Origin: Actinomycetales bacterium SN12 | GTDB lineage: Bacteria; Actinomycetota; Actinomycetes; Actinomycetales; Microbacteriaceae | Assembly: GCA_002837415.1 (NCBI GenBank) | Contig: PJCV01000008.1 | Coordinates: forward strand, 1 to 64,000 | Direction: 5' to 3' | Length of the DNA stretch: 64,000 nucleotides | In this document: positions 17,241-27,258 of the stretch, piece by piece | Position numbering within the stretch: the first letter of the stretch is position 1 | How the letters are laid out: every line of letters starts with the position of its first letter | Made by a program: the position numbers and the translations under genes | The notes under the pieces: generated by a model | The model's database searches: none | Told to the model about the DNA's origin: nothing | The model's input: only the letters and a program-made list of their open reading frames with translations

Positions 17241-17938
17241 GCGCTCGCCGCGCGGGTCGCACAGCGCGTTCGCGGGCGCGCGCACAGCGGCGCCGAGGGC
17301 TCAGGGTGGCCGCGGTCACCGCGGGTGTCGCGGTTCTGGCATCCGGTCTTCTGGCGATTCTCGCCCTCATCACCGCTCCCCGAGCCGAGGGCTACTGCCT
17401 CGATCAGCCGGAGGCGTACCCGGCGTTCGGAGTAAGCGGGTGGCACGGCGAGCAGCTCGAGAACGCCGCGACGGTCGTGCGCACCGCACGGGAACTCGGG
17501 TTCGCGCGAGACGGTCAGATCGTCGGCGTCATGGCGGCGATGGGCGAGAGCTCTCTGCGCAACCTCGATCACGGCGACTGGGAGACCTCGGGGGTCGTGA
17601 ACCCGGACGGCACTCGCACGACGAGCATCGGACTGTTCCAGCAGCAGGACTGGTGGGGAAGCGCCGCCGAGAGGATGGATCCGGTCACCGCCTCGTCGAT
17701 GTTCTTCACCCGACTCCGGCGCGTGCCCGACTGGCAGACTCTCGAGCCGTCGCACGCCATCAACCGCGTGCAGATCAACGCGGACCCCGAGCACTACGCC
17801 CGATTCGCCGACGACGCCGCCGCCGTGGTGGATGCTCTGTCCGGGCCGTGCCCTTCGACAGGCTCAGGGACCCAGACAGGGTCAGGGACCCAGACAGGCT
17901 CAGGGACCCAAACAGGCTCAGGGACCCAGACAGGCTGA
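17237..17938 (+). CDS. Membrane-anchored or secreted protein with lysozyme-fold-like core and repeat tail
   Basis: A 233-aa protein. Residues 1-23 are very basic (many R), residues 24-45 form a membrane helix or signal anchor (VAAVTAGVAVLASGLLAILA), and the rest is extracytoplasmic. The core has GVMAAMGESSLRNLDHGD and TSIGLFQQQDWWG, which recall the catalytic Glu and neighbouring motif of lytic transglycosylase/lysozyme-like folds; a peptidoglycan hydrolase role is inference. The last 25 residues are repeats of TGSGTQ encoded by an 18-bp tandem repeat, and the stop codon lies inside a repeat unit. GTG 17237 overlaps the rhomboid stop. Confidence 0.72.
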   Translation: MSARRAGRTARSRARAQRRRGLRVAAVTAGVAVLASGLLAILALITAPRAEGYCLDQPEAYPAFGVSGWHGEQLENAATVVRTARELGFARDGQIVGVMAAMGESSLRNLDHGDWETSGVVNPDGTRTTSIGLFQQQDWWGSAAERMDPVTASSMFFTRLRRVPDWQTLEPSHAINRVQINADPEHYARFADDAAAVVDALSGPCPSTGSGTQTGSGTQTGSGTQTGSGTQTG

Positions 17939-17964
17939 GGGACCCAGGCAGGGTCAGGGGCCCA
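17857..17964 (+). repeat. Six-copy 18-bp tandem repeat (dispersed-repeat family)
   Basis: Six units of consensus GACAGGCTCAGGGACCCA occupy 17857-17874, 17875-17892, 17893-17910, 17911-17928, 17929-17946 and 17947-17964; the last is diverged. The first unit is preceded by CCCTTC, giving the full dispersed element seen elsewhere in the window. Units 1-5 are read in frame as TGSGTQ; a C-to-G change in unit 5 turns GCTCAG into GCTGAG and makes the TGA stop of the upstream gene. Confidence 0.9.
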
Positions 17965-17989
17965 GGGTGGCGGTCACTAGGCTGGTCCT

Positions 17990-20095
17990 GTGGCACGCAG
18001 CATCTACATCACGTCTGCCGAAGGACACACGGGCAAGTCGACGATCGCGCTCGGCGTGCTCGACGCGGTGATGCGCGTCTCGCCGCGTGTCGGCGTCTTC
18101 CGGCCCATCATCCGCTCCGCCGATGAGCGCGACACCGTGCTCGAGCTGCTGCTGGCGCATGACGGCGTGCACCTCGAGTACGAGGACTGCATCGGCGTCA
18201 CCTACGACGACGTGCGGCACGACGCGGACGCAGCCCTGGGCACCATCGTCGCGCGCTTCAAGGCCGTCGAGGCGCAGTGCGACGCGGTCATCGTCGTCGG
18301 CAGCGACTACACCGATGTGGCGGGGCCCGCCGAGCTCGGCTACAACGCGAGGATCGCCGCCAACCTCGGCGTCCCCGTGATGCTCGTCCTCTCGGGACGC
18401 GACAGCCAGAACCAGGCCGAGCAGCTGGGCACGACAACCGCCCGCACCCCCGGGCAGGTGCAGCAGATCGCAGCCCTCGCGATCGCCGAGCTCGCCGCTG
18501 AGCGAGCGGAGCTGTTCGCTCTCGTCGTCAACCGCGCCGAGTCCGGCCAGCTCGCCGAGATCATCGAGCTGATCGAAGACGGCCGCACCCCGGTGTGGGC
18601 CATCCCCGAGGAGCGGTCCCTCGTCGCACCCTCCATGCGCGGGATCATGCGCGCCGTCGACGGGCGACTCGTGCGCGGCGGTGACGAGCTGCTCGAGCGC
18701 GAGGCGTACAGCATCGTGATCGCGGGCATGTCGATGGTCAACGTGCTGCCGCGCCTGACCGAGGGGGCGGTGGTCGTGATCGCCGCCGACCGCACCGAGA
18801 CGCTGCTCGCCACGGTGCTCGCCGCAGCATCCGGCACGTTCCCCGACCTCGCCGGCATCGTGCTGAACGGGCCGTTCGAGCTGCCCGATCCGATCCTGCA
18901 GCTGATCGACGGATTCGAGCTGCTCGTGCCCATCATCGCGACCGATCTCGGCACCTTCGACACGGCGGTGCGGATCATGGGCTCGCGAGGCCGGATGAGC
19001 CCCGAATCAGCGCAGCGCTACCAGAGCGCGCTGGAGCTGTTCCAGAAGCACGTCGACATCTCCGAGCTGACCGACGAGATGGGCCTGGCCGAGTCGACGG
19101 TCGTCACCCCCCTGATGTTCCAGTACGGGCTCATCGAGCGGGCGCGCAGCGAGCGCAAGCGGATCGTCCTTCCCGAAGGCGACGACGATCGGATCCTGCG
19201 GGCGGCATCCATCCTGCTCGCGCGCGAGGTGGCCGAGCTCACCATCCTCGGCGAGGAGACACCCGTGCGTGCCCGTGCCGCGGCGCTCGGACTCGACATC
19301 TCCGCGGCGCAGGTGCTCAGCCCCACCGACCCGGCGCTCGTGCAGCGGTTCGCCGAGGAGTACGCGCAGCTGCGCGCGCACAAGGGCATCACGCTGCAGC
19401 AGGCGGCCGACACCGTCACCGACGTGTCGTACTTCGGCACCATGATGGTGCATCTCGGACTGGCCGACGGGATGGTCTCCGGCGCCGCGCACACCACGGC
19501 GCACACCATCCGCCCCTCCTTCGAGATCATCAAGACGAAGCCAGGCGTCGAGGTCGTCTCGAGCGTCTTCCTCATGGCGCTCGCCGACCGCGTGCTCGTC
19601 TACGGCGACTGCGCAGTCATCCCCGACCCGACCAGCACGCAGCTGGCCGACATCGCGATCTCCTCGGCGGCGACCGCCCGACGCTTCGGCATCGACCCGC
19701 GCGTCGCGATGCTGTCGTACTCGACCGGCGAGTCGGGCTCGGGCGCCGACGTCGAGAAGGTGCGCGCGGCCACGGCCCTGGTGCGCGAGCGGGATCCCCT
19801 GCTGCCCGTGGAAGGGCCGATCCAGTACGACGCGGCCGCCGACGCGGCGGTGGCGAAGGCGAAGCTGCCCGGCTCGGAGGTGGCAGGACGCGCCACGGTG
19901 TTCGTCTTCCCCGACCTCAACACCGGGAACAACACCTACAAGGCCGTGCAGCGCTCGGCCGGCGCGGTCGCGATCGGACCGGTGCTGCAGGGTCTCAACA
20001 AGCCGATCAACGACCTGTCGCGCGGCGCGCTCGTCGACGACATCGTGAACACCGTCGCGATCACCGCGATCCAGGCCCAGGGAGAACAGGCATGA
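17990..20095 (+). CDS. pta: Phosphate acetyltransferase (long form)
   Basis: Pta interconverts acetyl-CoA and acetyl phosphate. At 701 aa it is the long type: an N-terminal P-loop/DRTGG-containing regulatory region (YITSAEGHTGKSTIALGVLD) followed by the catalytic PTA_PTB domain (about residue 385 onward: RKRIVLPEGDDDRILRAASI; MVSGAAHTTAHTIRPSFEII; SYSTGESGSGADVEKVRAAT). GTG 17990 is supported by a -10 TAGGCT at 17978-17983 exactly six bases upstream, a leaderless arrangement. The stop overlaps an in-frame ATG of ackA, with which it forms the standard pta-ackA operon for acetate overflow or uptake. Confidence 0.96.
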   Translation: MARSIYITSAEGHTGKSTIALGVLDAVMRVSPRVGVFRPIIRSADERDTVLELLLAHDGVHLEYEDCIGVTYDDVRHDADAALGTIVARFKAVEAQCDAVIVVGSDYTDVAGPAELGYNARIAANLGVPVMLVLSGRDSQNQAEQLGTTTARTPGQVQQIAALAIAELAAERAELFALVVNRAESGQLAEIIELIEDGRTPVWAIPEERSLVAPSMRGIMRAVDGRLVRGGDELLEREAYSIVIAGMSMVNVLPRLTEGAVVVIAADRTETLLATVLAAASGTFPDLAGIVLNGPFELPDPILQLIDGFELLVPIIATDLGTFDTAVRIMGSRGRMSPESAQRYQSALELFQKHVDISELTDEMGLAESTVVTPLMFQYGLIERARSERKRIVLPEGDDDRILRAASILLAREVAELTILGEETPVRARAAALGLDISAAQVLSPTDPALVQRFAEEYAQLRAHKGITLQQAADTVTDVSYFGTMMVHLGLADGMVSGAAHTTAHTIRPSFEIIKTKPGVEVVSSVFLMALADRVLVYGDCAVIPDPTSTQLADIAISSAATARRFGIDPRVAMLSYSTGESGSGADVEKVRAATALVRERDPLLPVEGPIQYDAAADAAVAKAKLPGSEVAGRATVFVFPDLNTGNNTYKAVQRSAGAVAIGPVLQGLNKPINDLSRGALVDDIVNTVAITAIQAQGEQA

Positions 20096-20127
20096 GCAGC
20101 GCCGCGTCGAGTCATCGGAGGGATGAG

Positions 20128-21357
20128 ATGTCGCAGGGGGCCGTGCTCGTCATCAACAGCGGCTCGTCGTCGCTGAAGTACAGCCTCATCGATCCGTCTC
20201 GCGAGCTCGAGCTGGGCAGCGGGCTCATCGAGCGCATCGGGCAGGGCTCCGGGATCATCAGCCACACCGCTCGGGTCACCGCCGAACCCGGCGAGCCGGC
20301 GCCCACCGTCCTCGACGTGCGTCATTCGGAAGAGCGGCCGATCGCCGACCACCGCGAGGCGTTCGCCGTGATGCTCGCCCAGTTCGCCGAGCACGGACCC
20401 GATCTCGACGACCACCCGCCGGTCGCGGTCGGCCACCGCGTGGTCCACGGGGGCGCGCGGTTCTTCGAGCCGACGGTGATCACGTCTCTGGTCGAGATCA
20501 ACATCGACGACCTCAGCGTTCTGGCGCCGCTGCACAACCCGGCGAATCTGGCCGGCATCCGGGCGGCGCGCGCGGCGTTCCGCGACGTGCCTCACGTGGC
20601 CGTCTTCGACACCGCGTTCCACCAGACCCTCTCGCCGGCGGCGTACACGTACGCGCTCGACGCCGCCACTGCCCGTGAGCACCGCATCCGCCGCTACGGC
20701 TTCCACGGCACCAGCCACAAGTACGTCTCCGAGGCCGCGGCAGCCTTCCTCGGCCGCGACCTCGCGCAGCTGCGTCAGATCGTGCTGCACCTCGGCAACG
20801 GGGCATCCATGACCGCCGTCGACGGCGGCCGGTCGGTCGAGACGTCGATGGGCTTCACTCCGCTCGAAGGTCTCGTGATGGGCACGCGCACCGGCGACAT
20901 CGACCCGGCGGCGCTGTTCCACCTGTCGCGCCGGTCCGGACTCGGCACGGATGGGCTCGACGATCTGCTCAACAAGCGCAGCGGCCTGCTGGGCCTGGCC
21001 GGACGCAGCGACATGCGTGACATCCTCGCCGGCCGCGCCGCGGGGGAGGAGGCGGCGACGCTCGCCTACGACGTGTACGTGCACCGGCTGCGCGCCTACT
21101 TGGGTGCCTACGTCGCGCAGCTCGGCGGAGTGGATGTCATCGTCTTCACCGCCGGCGTCGGCGAGAACGCCGTCGACGTGCGCGCGGATGCGCTCGCGAC
21201 CTTCGGATTCCTCGGCGTGAAGGTCGACGCGGAGCGCAATGGATCGCGCGGGCGCGGCATCCGGCGCATCTCCTCCGACGACTCGTCCGTCGAGGTGCTC
21301 GTGGTCCCCACCGACGAGGAGCTCGAGATCGCGCGGCAGACCCTGTCCGCCATCTGA
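20128..21357 (+). CDS. ackA: Acetate kinase
   Basis: AckA makes ATP and acetate from acetyl phosphate, or the reverse. The 409-aa sequence begins MSQGAVLVINSGSSSLKYSL, with the family's NSGSSSLK phosphate loop, and carries HRVVHGGARF, YGFHGTSHKYVSEAA and HLGNGASMTAVDGGRSVETS. ATG 20128 is preferred because GGAGGG lies at 20117-20122; an in-frame ATG at 20092 overlapping the pta stop (ATGA) would add 12 unrelated residues. Full length, all motifs intact. Confidence 0.96.
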   Translation: MSQGAVLVINSGSSSLKYSLIDPSRELELGSGLIERIGQGSGIISHTARVTAEPGEPAPTVLDVRHSEERPIADHREAFAVMLAQFAEHGPDLDDHPPVAVGHRVVHGGARFFEPTVITSLVEINIDDLSVLAPLHNPANLAGIRAARAAFRDVPHVAVFDTAFHQTLSPAAYTYALDAATAREHRIRRYGFHGTSHKYVSEAAAAFLGRDLAQLRQIVLHLGNGASMTAVDGGRSVETSMGFTPLEGLVMGTRTGDIDPAALFHLSRRSGLGTDGLDDLLNKRSGLLGLAGRSDMRDILAGRAAGEEAATLAYDVYVHRLRAYLGAYVAQLGGVDVIVFTAGVGENAVDVRADALATFGFLGVKVDAERNGSRGRGIRRISSDDSSVEVLVVPTDEELEIARQTLSAI

Positions 21358-21420
21358 GGGCGCACTCGCGGCACCCCACTCTCACTAGGCTGGATGAGCC
21401 CGTCCGACCAAGGAGGACCC

Positions 21421-22161
21421 ATGTCTGACGCTCTCCCCAATCTGCACCGCACCACCGGCGTGCTCTTCGACCTCGACGGTGTGCTGACCCCCACCGCCGA
21501 GGTGCACATGCGCGCCTGGAAGAAGGTCTTCGACGAGGTCTTCGCGCGCTGGGGCATCCAGCCGGCATACACCGACGAGGACTACTTCGCGTACGTCGAC
21601 GGCAAGAAGCGCTACGACGGAGTCGCGAGCCTGCTGCGCAGCCGCAACGTCGAGCTCCCCTGGGGCGAGATCACCGACCCGCCCGAGGCCGAGACGGTGT
21701 GCGGGGTCGGCAACCGCAAGAACGATGCGTTCATCGCCGTGCTGCGCAGTGAAGGCATCGCCCCCTACCCGGGCTCGCTCGCGCTGCTCGAGAGCCTGCG
21801 CGAGGCCGGCGTGCCGATGGGCGTCGTGTCGAGCTCCAAGAACGCCGGAGAGGTGCTCGCCAGCGCCGGCATCCGCGACTTCTTCCGCGTCGTCGTCGAC
21901 GGCCTCGTCGCCGAGCGCGACCACCTCGCATCGAAGCCGGCACCCGACATGTTCCTCGACGGCGCGCGGATGCTGGGCGTCGATCCTGCTGCGGCCATCG
22001 CCGTGGAGGACGCCGTGTCGGGCGTCGCCTCCGCAGCAGCCGCCGGATACGGCGATGTGGTGGGAGTCGATCGCGGCGCAGGCGGCGCGGCTCTGCGCGA
22101 GGCGGGCGCGACCTGTATCGTCGATGATCTTGCCCGTCTGCTCATCCAAGCGCAGAACTGA
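21421..22161 (+). CDS. Beta-phosphoglucomutase family HAD hydrolase
   Basis: A 246-aa HAD-superfamily protein with the catalytic motif GVLFDLDGVLTPTAEVHMRA (Asp17 nucleophile, Asp19 acid/base), KKRYDG typical of beta-phosphoglucomutases, VVSSSKN (motif II) and SKPAPDMFLDGARMLG plus AVEDAVSGV (motifs III-IV). It probably converts beta-glucose 1-phosphate to glucose 6-phosphate. It sits 26 bp before the GH65 phosphorylase, which makes beta-glucose 1-phosphate; the same pair exists in mycobacteria (Rv3400-Rv3401). ATG 21421 follows AAGGAGG; a -10 TAGGCT at 21386-21391 suggests a short leader. Confidence 0.88.
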   Translation: MSDALPNLHRTTGVLFDLDGVLTPTAEVHMRAWKKVFDEVFARWGIQPAYTDEDYFAYVDGKKRYDGVASLLRSRNVELPWGEITDPPEAETVCGVGNRKNDAFIAVLRSEGIAPYPGSLALLESLREAGVPMGVVSSSKNAGEVLASAGIRDFFRVVVDGLVAERDHLASKPAPDMFLDGARMLGVDPAAAIAVEDAVSGVASAAAAGYGDVVGVDRGAGGAALREAGATCIVDDLARLLIQAQN

Positions 22162-22187
22162 CCCCCTCACACGCTTTCGGAGAGAGC

Positions 22188-24680
22188 ATGATCGATCGCG
22201 ACCGCTACCCCGTCGACCCCTGGCGTCTCATCGAGACCCGCTACGACGAGGAGGGGGTCTCCGAGACCGTCTTCACCGTCGGCAACGGATACCTCGGCCT
22301 GCGCGGCAACCACATCGAGGGACGCGGCGCCCACGAGCACGGCACCTTCATCAACGGACTGCACGAGACGTGGCCGATCCGCCACGCCGAGCAGGCCTAC
22401 GGGTTCGCGGAGGTCGGGCAGACGATCGTGAACGCGCCGGACGCCAAGATCATGCGCGTCTACATCGACGATGAGCCCCTCTCGTTCGATGAGATGGAGG
22501 TGCACGAGTACTCACGGGCGCTCGACATGCGCACGGGTGTGCTCGAGCGCAATGTCGTCTGGATGACGCCGTCGGGCAAGCGCGTGCGCATGCGCGACGA
22601 GCGGATGGTGAGCTTCGAGGAGCGTCACCTCGCCGTGCTGCGCCTAGAGCTGACCGTCGAGAACGCGGACGCGCCGGTGACGGTGAGCTGCCAGATGGTC
22701 AACCGGCAGGACGGCGCCGGCATCTACGCCGGCGACCCGATGGCGGGGAAGGGCGACGGCAAGGCGGGCTTCGACCCCCGCAAGGCCGAGAGGATCACGG
22801 AGCGCGTGCTGCAGCCCGTGGAGTACTGGCAGGACGGTCTGCGCTCGGCGCTGTCCTACCGCGTCTCGGACTCGGGGATGACCCTCGCGGTCGTCGCCGA
22901 TCACCTCATCGAGACCGAGAACGAGTACAGCGCTCGCACGCTCGTCGAGCCCGACATCGCGAAGAACGTCTTCCGGATCCAGGCGAAGGCGGGTGTGCCG
23001 ATCAGGATCGACAAGATCGTCAGCTACCACAGCTCGCGCGGCGTGCCGCCTCGCGAGCTCGTGGACCGCTGCCGTCGTTCGCTCGACCGCGTCGGGGTGG
23101 AAGGGGTGGATGCCCTGTTCGGCTCTCAGCGCGAGTGGCTCGATGCGTTCTGGGCGCGCTCCGACGTGCGCATCTCAGGTCACGACGACCTTCAGCAGGC
23201 GACGCGCTGGTGCCTGTTCCAGCTCGCGCAGGCGGCGTCCCGCGCCGACGGGAACGGTGTCGCCGCGAAGGGCCTGACCGGTTCGGGCTACAGCGGGCAC
23301 TACTTCTGGGACACCGAGATCTATGTGCTGCCGTTCCTCACCTACACGTCGCCGCAGTGGGCGAAGAACGCCCTGCGTGCGCGCGTCATGATGCTTCCGG
23401 CCGCCCGTCGGCGCGCAGCCCAGCTCAATGAGGCAGGCGCGCTGTTCCCGTGGCGCACGATCAACGGCGAGGAGGCCTCGGCCTATTACGCCGCCGGCAC
23501 CGCGCAGTACCACATCAACGCCGACGTCAGCTTCGCCCTCGGCAAGTACGTGCGCGCCACGGGCGACCTCGACTTCCTGCGCCGGGAGGGCGCCGACATC
23601 GCCGTCGAGACCGCGCGCCTGTGGGCGACGCTCGGCTTCTGGCGCGGCACCAACGGCGACTCGACCTTCCACATCCACGGCGTCACCGGGCCCGACGAGT
23701 ACACCACGGTCGTCAACGACAACCTCTTCACGAACGTGATGGCCCGTTACAACCTGCGCTTCGCCGCGCGCATCGTCGGCGAGATGTCCGTGAACGACCC
23801 CGCCGCGTATGCGGCTCTCGTCGAGCGGACCGGCCTCGACGACGGCGAGCGGGATGCCTGGACGCGAGCAGCCGAGGCGATCCACATCCCGTACAGCGAG
23901 GCGCTGGGCATCCACCCGCAGGACGCGTTCTTCCTGGAGCGCGAGGTGTGGGACCTCGAGGGGACGCCGGCGGAGATGCGCCCGCTGCTGCTGCACTACC
24001 ACCCGCTGGTGATCTACCGCTTCCAGGTGCTCAAGCAGGCTGACGTCGTGCTGGCGCTGTTCCTGCAGGGCAACCACTTCACTGAAGAGGAGAAGCTGGC
24101 GGACTTCGACTACTACGACCCGCTCACCACGGGGGACTCGACCCTGTCGGCGGTCGTGCAGTCGATCATGGCGGCCGAGGTGGGCTATCAGGATCTCGCA
24201 CGCGAGTACTTCGAGCAGGCGCTGTACGTCGACCTGGCCGACCTGCACAACAACGCGGCCGACGGGGTGCACGTGGCGTCGGCGGGAGGCGTGTGGACGG
24301 TGCTCGTCAGCGGCTTCGGCGGCATGCGGGACCATGACGGCGAACTGAGCTTCGACCCGCGTCTGCCCGTCGACTGGCCGGAGCTGTCGTATCCGCTGCA
24401 GTGGCGCGGCTCGCAGCTGCAGGTCACCATCACGCGGACTCAGCTGCGCCTGGAGGTGCGCGAGGGCGATGCCGTCGACTTCACCGTGCGCGGCGCCGCG
24501 CATCGCGCAGCGGTGGGGGAGCCGGCCTCGGTGCTGCTCGCGGGTCAGGGTCCGGTGCGTCCGGGGCGGCCGACGCTCCGCGGCATCGAGGACGCCCGTC
24601 GCGACGACGGCACGCGCCTGTCGGTCTCGCTTCCGGTGACCACGACGACGATCCCGATCATCGACGCCTACGAGGCCTGA
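22188..24680 (+). CDS. Glycoside hydrolase family 65 phosphorylase (maltose/trehalose phosphorylase-like)
   Basis: An 830-aa GH65 enzyme that cleaves an alpha-glucoside (maltose, trehalose, kojibiose or similar) with inorganic phosphate. It has the N-terminal beta-sandwich (VGNGYLGLRGNHIEGRGAHE), an (alpha/alpha)6 catalytic barrel with GHYFWDTEIYVLPFL and the general acid Glu504 in GVTGPDEYTTVVNDN, and the C-terminal domain. HYHPLVIYRFQVLKQADVVL forms part of the phosphate/+1 site region. ATG 22188 follows GGAGAG. It pairs with the upstream mutase; substrate specificity within GH65 cannot be decided by eye. Confidence 0.92.
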   Translation: MIDRDRYPVDPWRLIETRYDEEGVSETVFTVGNGYLGLRGNHIEGRGAHEHGTFINGLHETWPIRHAEQAYGFAEVGQTIVNAPDAKIMRVYIDDEPLSFDEMEVHEYSRALDMRTGVLERNVVWMTPSGKRVRMRDERMVSFEERHLAVLRLELTVENADAPVTVSCQMVNRQDGAGIYAGDPMAGKGDGKAGFDPRKAERITERVLQPVEYWQDGLRSALSYRVSDSGMTLAVVADHLIETENEYSARTLVEPDIAKNVFRIQAKAGVPIRIDKIVSYHSSRGVPPRELVDRCRRSLDRVGVEGVDALFGSQREWLDAFWARSDVRISGHDDLQQATRWCLFQLAQAASRADGNGVAAKGLTGSGYSGHYFWDTEIYVLPFLTYTSPQWAKNALRARVMMLPAARRRAAQLNEAGALFPWRTINGEEASAYYAAGTAQYHINADVSFALGKYVRATGDLDFLRREGADIAVETARLWATLGFWRGTNGDSTFHIHGVTGPDEYTTVVNDNLFTNVMARYNLRFAARIVGEMSVNDPAAYAALVERTGLDDGERDAWTRAAEAIHIPYSEALGIHPQDAFFLEREVWDLEGTPAEMRPLLLHYHPLVIYRFQVLKQADVVLALFLQGNHFTEEEKLADFDYYDPLTTGDSTLSAVVQSIMAAEVGYQDLAREYFEQALYVDLADLHNNAADGVHVASAGGVWTVLVSGFGGMRDHDGELSFDPRLPVDWPELSYPLQWRGSQLQVTITRTQLRLEVREGDAVDFTVRGAAHRAAVGEPASVLLAGQGPVRPGRPTLRGIEDARRDDGTRLSVSLPVTTTTIPIIDAYEA

Positions 24681-24729
24681 CGCCGGCCGAGGGCGGGCTG
24701 ATGTCGGTGGCACGCCGTAGGCTGGACGG

Positions 24730-27258
24730 GTGACGACAGCCCTGTACCGCCGCTACCGGCCCGAGACCTTCGGCGAGATGATCGGGCAGTCGCAGGTGAC
24801 CGATCCGCTCATGACCGCGCTGCGCGGTGACCGCGTCGGCCACGCCTATCTGTTCTCCGGCCCGCGCGGCTGCGGCAAGACCACGTCGGCCCGCATTCTC
24901 GCGCGGTGCCTGAACTGCGCCGAGGGTCCGACCGACACACCCTGCGGCGTCTGCCCCAGCTGCGTCGAGCTCTCCCGTGCGGGCGGCGGCTCGCTCGATG
25001 TGGTCGAGATCGATGCGGCGAGCCACAACGGCGTCGACGACGCACGCGACCTGCGTGAGCGCGCGACCTTCGCGCCGAGTCGGGACCGGTTCAAGATCTT
25101 CATCCTCGACGAGGCGCACATGGTCACCCCGCAGGGGTTCAACGCCCTGCTGAAGCTGGTCGAGGAGCCGCCGGCGCACGTGAAGTTCATCTTCGCGACG
25201 ACCGAACCCGAGAAGGTGCTCGGCACGATCCGCTCGCGCACGCACCACTATCCGTTCCGGCTTGTGCCGCCTGCCGCGATGCTCGAGTACGTCGAGAAGC
25301 TCTGCGGCGAGGAGGGCGTGCAGGTCGAGCAGGGTGTGCTCGCGCTCGTCGTTCGTGCCGGCGGCGGATCGCCCCGCGACACGCTGTCGCTGCTCGATCA
25401 GCTGATCGCCGGATCAGACGAGGGCAACGTGACCTACGAGCGTGCTGTCGCCCTGCTCGGCTACACGCATGCCGCTCTGCTCGACGAGATCGTCGACGCG
25501 CTCGCCGCCGGAGACGCAGCGACGGCGTTCCCGGCGGTCGACCGCGTCGTGCAGACCGGGCAGGACCCTCGCCGCTTCGTCGACGACCTGCTCGAGCGCC
25601 TCCGCGACCTCATCGTCATCGACGCGGTGGGCGACGGAGCGTCCGCGGTGCTGCGCGGCATTCCCGCCGACGAGATGGAGCGCATGCAGGCGCAGGCCGC
25701 GTCGTTCGGTGCCGCGCGTCTTTCTCGCACCGCCGACCTCGTGAGCCAGGCGCTCGACGACATGAGCGGAGCGACATCGCCGCGGCTGCACCTGGAGCTG
25801 ATGGTCGCGCGCGTGCTCGCGGGATCGCCGAGGGATGCCAGTGCCGGCACTCCGCAGGGTGCGACCGCTCAGACCCCGGCCGCGAAACCGGCAGCTCCCG
25901 CAGAACCCCCCACGGTCTCGCCGGTGATCGTCGAGAACCTCACTGCGTCGAGTCCCGTTGCTCCGAGGTCGCCGGATGCCGGGCCCTCGCGGCCGGCCGA
26001 GAAGGCTGACGACGCCGCGGCGGCACCTCAGCCCGCACGCGCAGCCGAGGCGCCGGCAGCCGCACCGGAGGAGTTCCCAGCGCCGGCCGCATCCGCGGCA
26101 CGCGCTGCGTCCGCCGCAGACGCGGCAGGCACCGCGACTGCTGCTGAGACCGTCGTGCCCACGGCGAGCGGTCCCGTCACCTTCGAGCGCATCGCCGCGG
26201 CATGGCCTGCCGTGCTCACCCGCCTCGAGACCATCAGCCGCGCCTCGTGGCTGATCGTGACCGGCATCCAGCCGCTCGCCTTCGACCCGAGCACCGAGGT
26301 GCTCACCCTCGGATTCTCGAGCCCGAGCGATGTGCCGCGGTTCAAGGGCACGACGCCGGGCAAGAGCACGTCCGATCACCTCCGCACGGCGATCGAGCAG
26401 GAGCTGGGCGTGACCGTCAAGTACCGCCCGGCGCCGCTGCCGCCCGGCGGCGGGGGAGCGGCAGTGCCCACCGGTCCTGCACCCACCGGTCCTGCTCCCA
26501 CAGGTTCAGGACCCGACTCCACACACACGGGATCGGCGCCGACCGGAGCCGGCCACCGAGCAGCTCCGCCGCGCCACGGCGGGGGCGACGACGACGCCCC
26601 CGCGGCCGGCTGGGCCAACCCGCTGAGCGGTCCGCAGGATCTCGGCGGTGCCGGCCGCGGTTCCGGTGCTGCTGCTGCGGCGCAGCCGCGATCGGGCGCC
26701 GGCTCATCGGCATCCGGCGGCACCCGTGCCGCGACGTCGGCGGTGACCGACTGGGCCGTCGCGCCCATTCCGTCATCCGCCCCGGTCGGGATGCCGGTCG
26801 AGACCGCTGCGACCGAAGCCGTGGTCGCCACGCGCCCGCCCGGCGCAGGTGCGCCGATGGCCGGGTCGAGCGCACCGCAGCCGCAGTTTCCCGTAGACGA
26901 CGAGCCATCCGAGGTCGAAGCCGCCTCCTCGGCGCCGCAGCCCCCGCATGACGGTGACATCGACGCGCCCCCGCCGCCGGACGACTACCCGCCATACGAC
27001 GACGAGCCGCCCTATGACCCTGAGTACGACGAGCCGCGTGGACAGACCGGCGGTGCCGCTGCGGCCCCGGCGGCGGTCCCCGAGGCGAAGTCGCAGCAGG
27101 CGCCCGCTCGCCCGTCGCTCCGCGAGGTGCCGCCGGCACCGAGCCGCCCCCAGGGCTCCGACGGCGTCGAGCGTCGCGGCGAAGCCGTGATCCGGCAGGT
27201 GCTCGGTGCGAAGTTCCTGCGTGAAGAGCCCTACCAGCCCCCCTCGAGGTTCAACTGA
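24730..27258 (+). CDS. dnaX: DNA polymerase III subunits gamma and tau
   Basis: The clamp-loader ATPase, 842 aa. Residues 1-360 are the conserved AAA+ clamp-loader core: [20 protein letters not shown], Walker [15 protein letters not shown], a four-Cys zinc module ([19 protein letters not shown]), and [20 protein letters not shown]. The rest is a long Ala/Pro-rich tau-like tail with local tandem repeats ([13 protein letters not shown]) and a conserved-looking segment around [23 protein letters not shown] 24730 has a -10 TAGGCT at 24718-24723 six bases upstream (leaderless). A copy of the dispersed repeat (ACAGGTTCAGGACCC, 26500-26514) is read in frame in the tail. It overlaps recR by one base. 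Confidence 0.95.
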   Translation: MTTALYRRYRPETFGEMIGQSQVTDPLMTALRGDRVGHAYLFSGPRGCGKTTSARILARCLNCAEGPTDTPCGVCPSCVELSRAGGGSLDVVEIDAASHNGVDDARDLRERATFAPSRDRFKIFILDEAHMVTPQGFNALLKLVEEPPAHVKFIFATTEPEKVLGTIRSRTHHYPFRLVPPAAMLEYVEKLCGEEGVQVEQGVLALVVRAGGGSPRDTLSLLDQLIAGSDEGNVTYERAVALLGYTHAALLDEIVDALAAGDAATAFPAVDRVVQTGQDPRRFVDDLLERLRDLIVIDAVGDGASAVLRGIPADEMERMQAQAASFGAARLSRTADLVSQALDDMSGATSPRLHLELMVARVLAGSPRDASAGTPQGATAQTPAAKPAAPAEPPTVSPVIVENLTASSPVAPRSPDAGPSRPAEKADDAAAAPQPARAAEAPAAAPEEFPAPAASAARAASAADAAGTATAAETVVPTASGPVTFERIAAAWPAVLTRLETISRASWLIVTGIQPLAFDPSTEVLTLGFSSPSDVPRFKGTTPGKSTSDHLRTAIEQELGVTVKYRPAPLPPGGGGAAVPTGPAPTGPAPTGSGPDSTHTGSAPTGAGHRAAPPRHGGGDDDAPAAGWANPLSGPQDLGGAGRGSGAAAAAQPRSGAGSSASGGTRAATSAVTDWAVAPIPSSAPVGMPVETAATEAVVATRPPGAGAPMAGSSAPQPQFPVDDEPSEVEAASSAPQPPHDGDIDAPPPPDDYPPYDDEPPYDPEYDEPRGQTGGAAAAPAAVPEAKSQQAPARPSLREVPPAPSRPQGSDGVERRGEAVIRQVLGAKFLREEPYQPPSRFN

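Noticed and set aside
17857..17964. CRISPR-like array
   Set aside because: Units are contiguous 18-mers with no spacers, and no cas genes are present; it is a simple tandem repeat.
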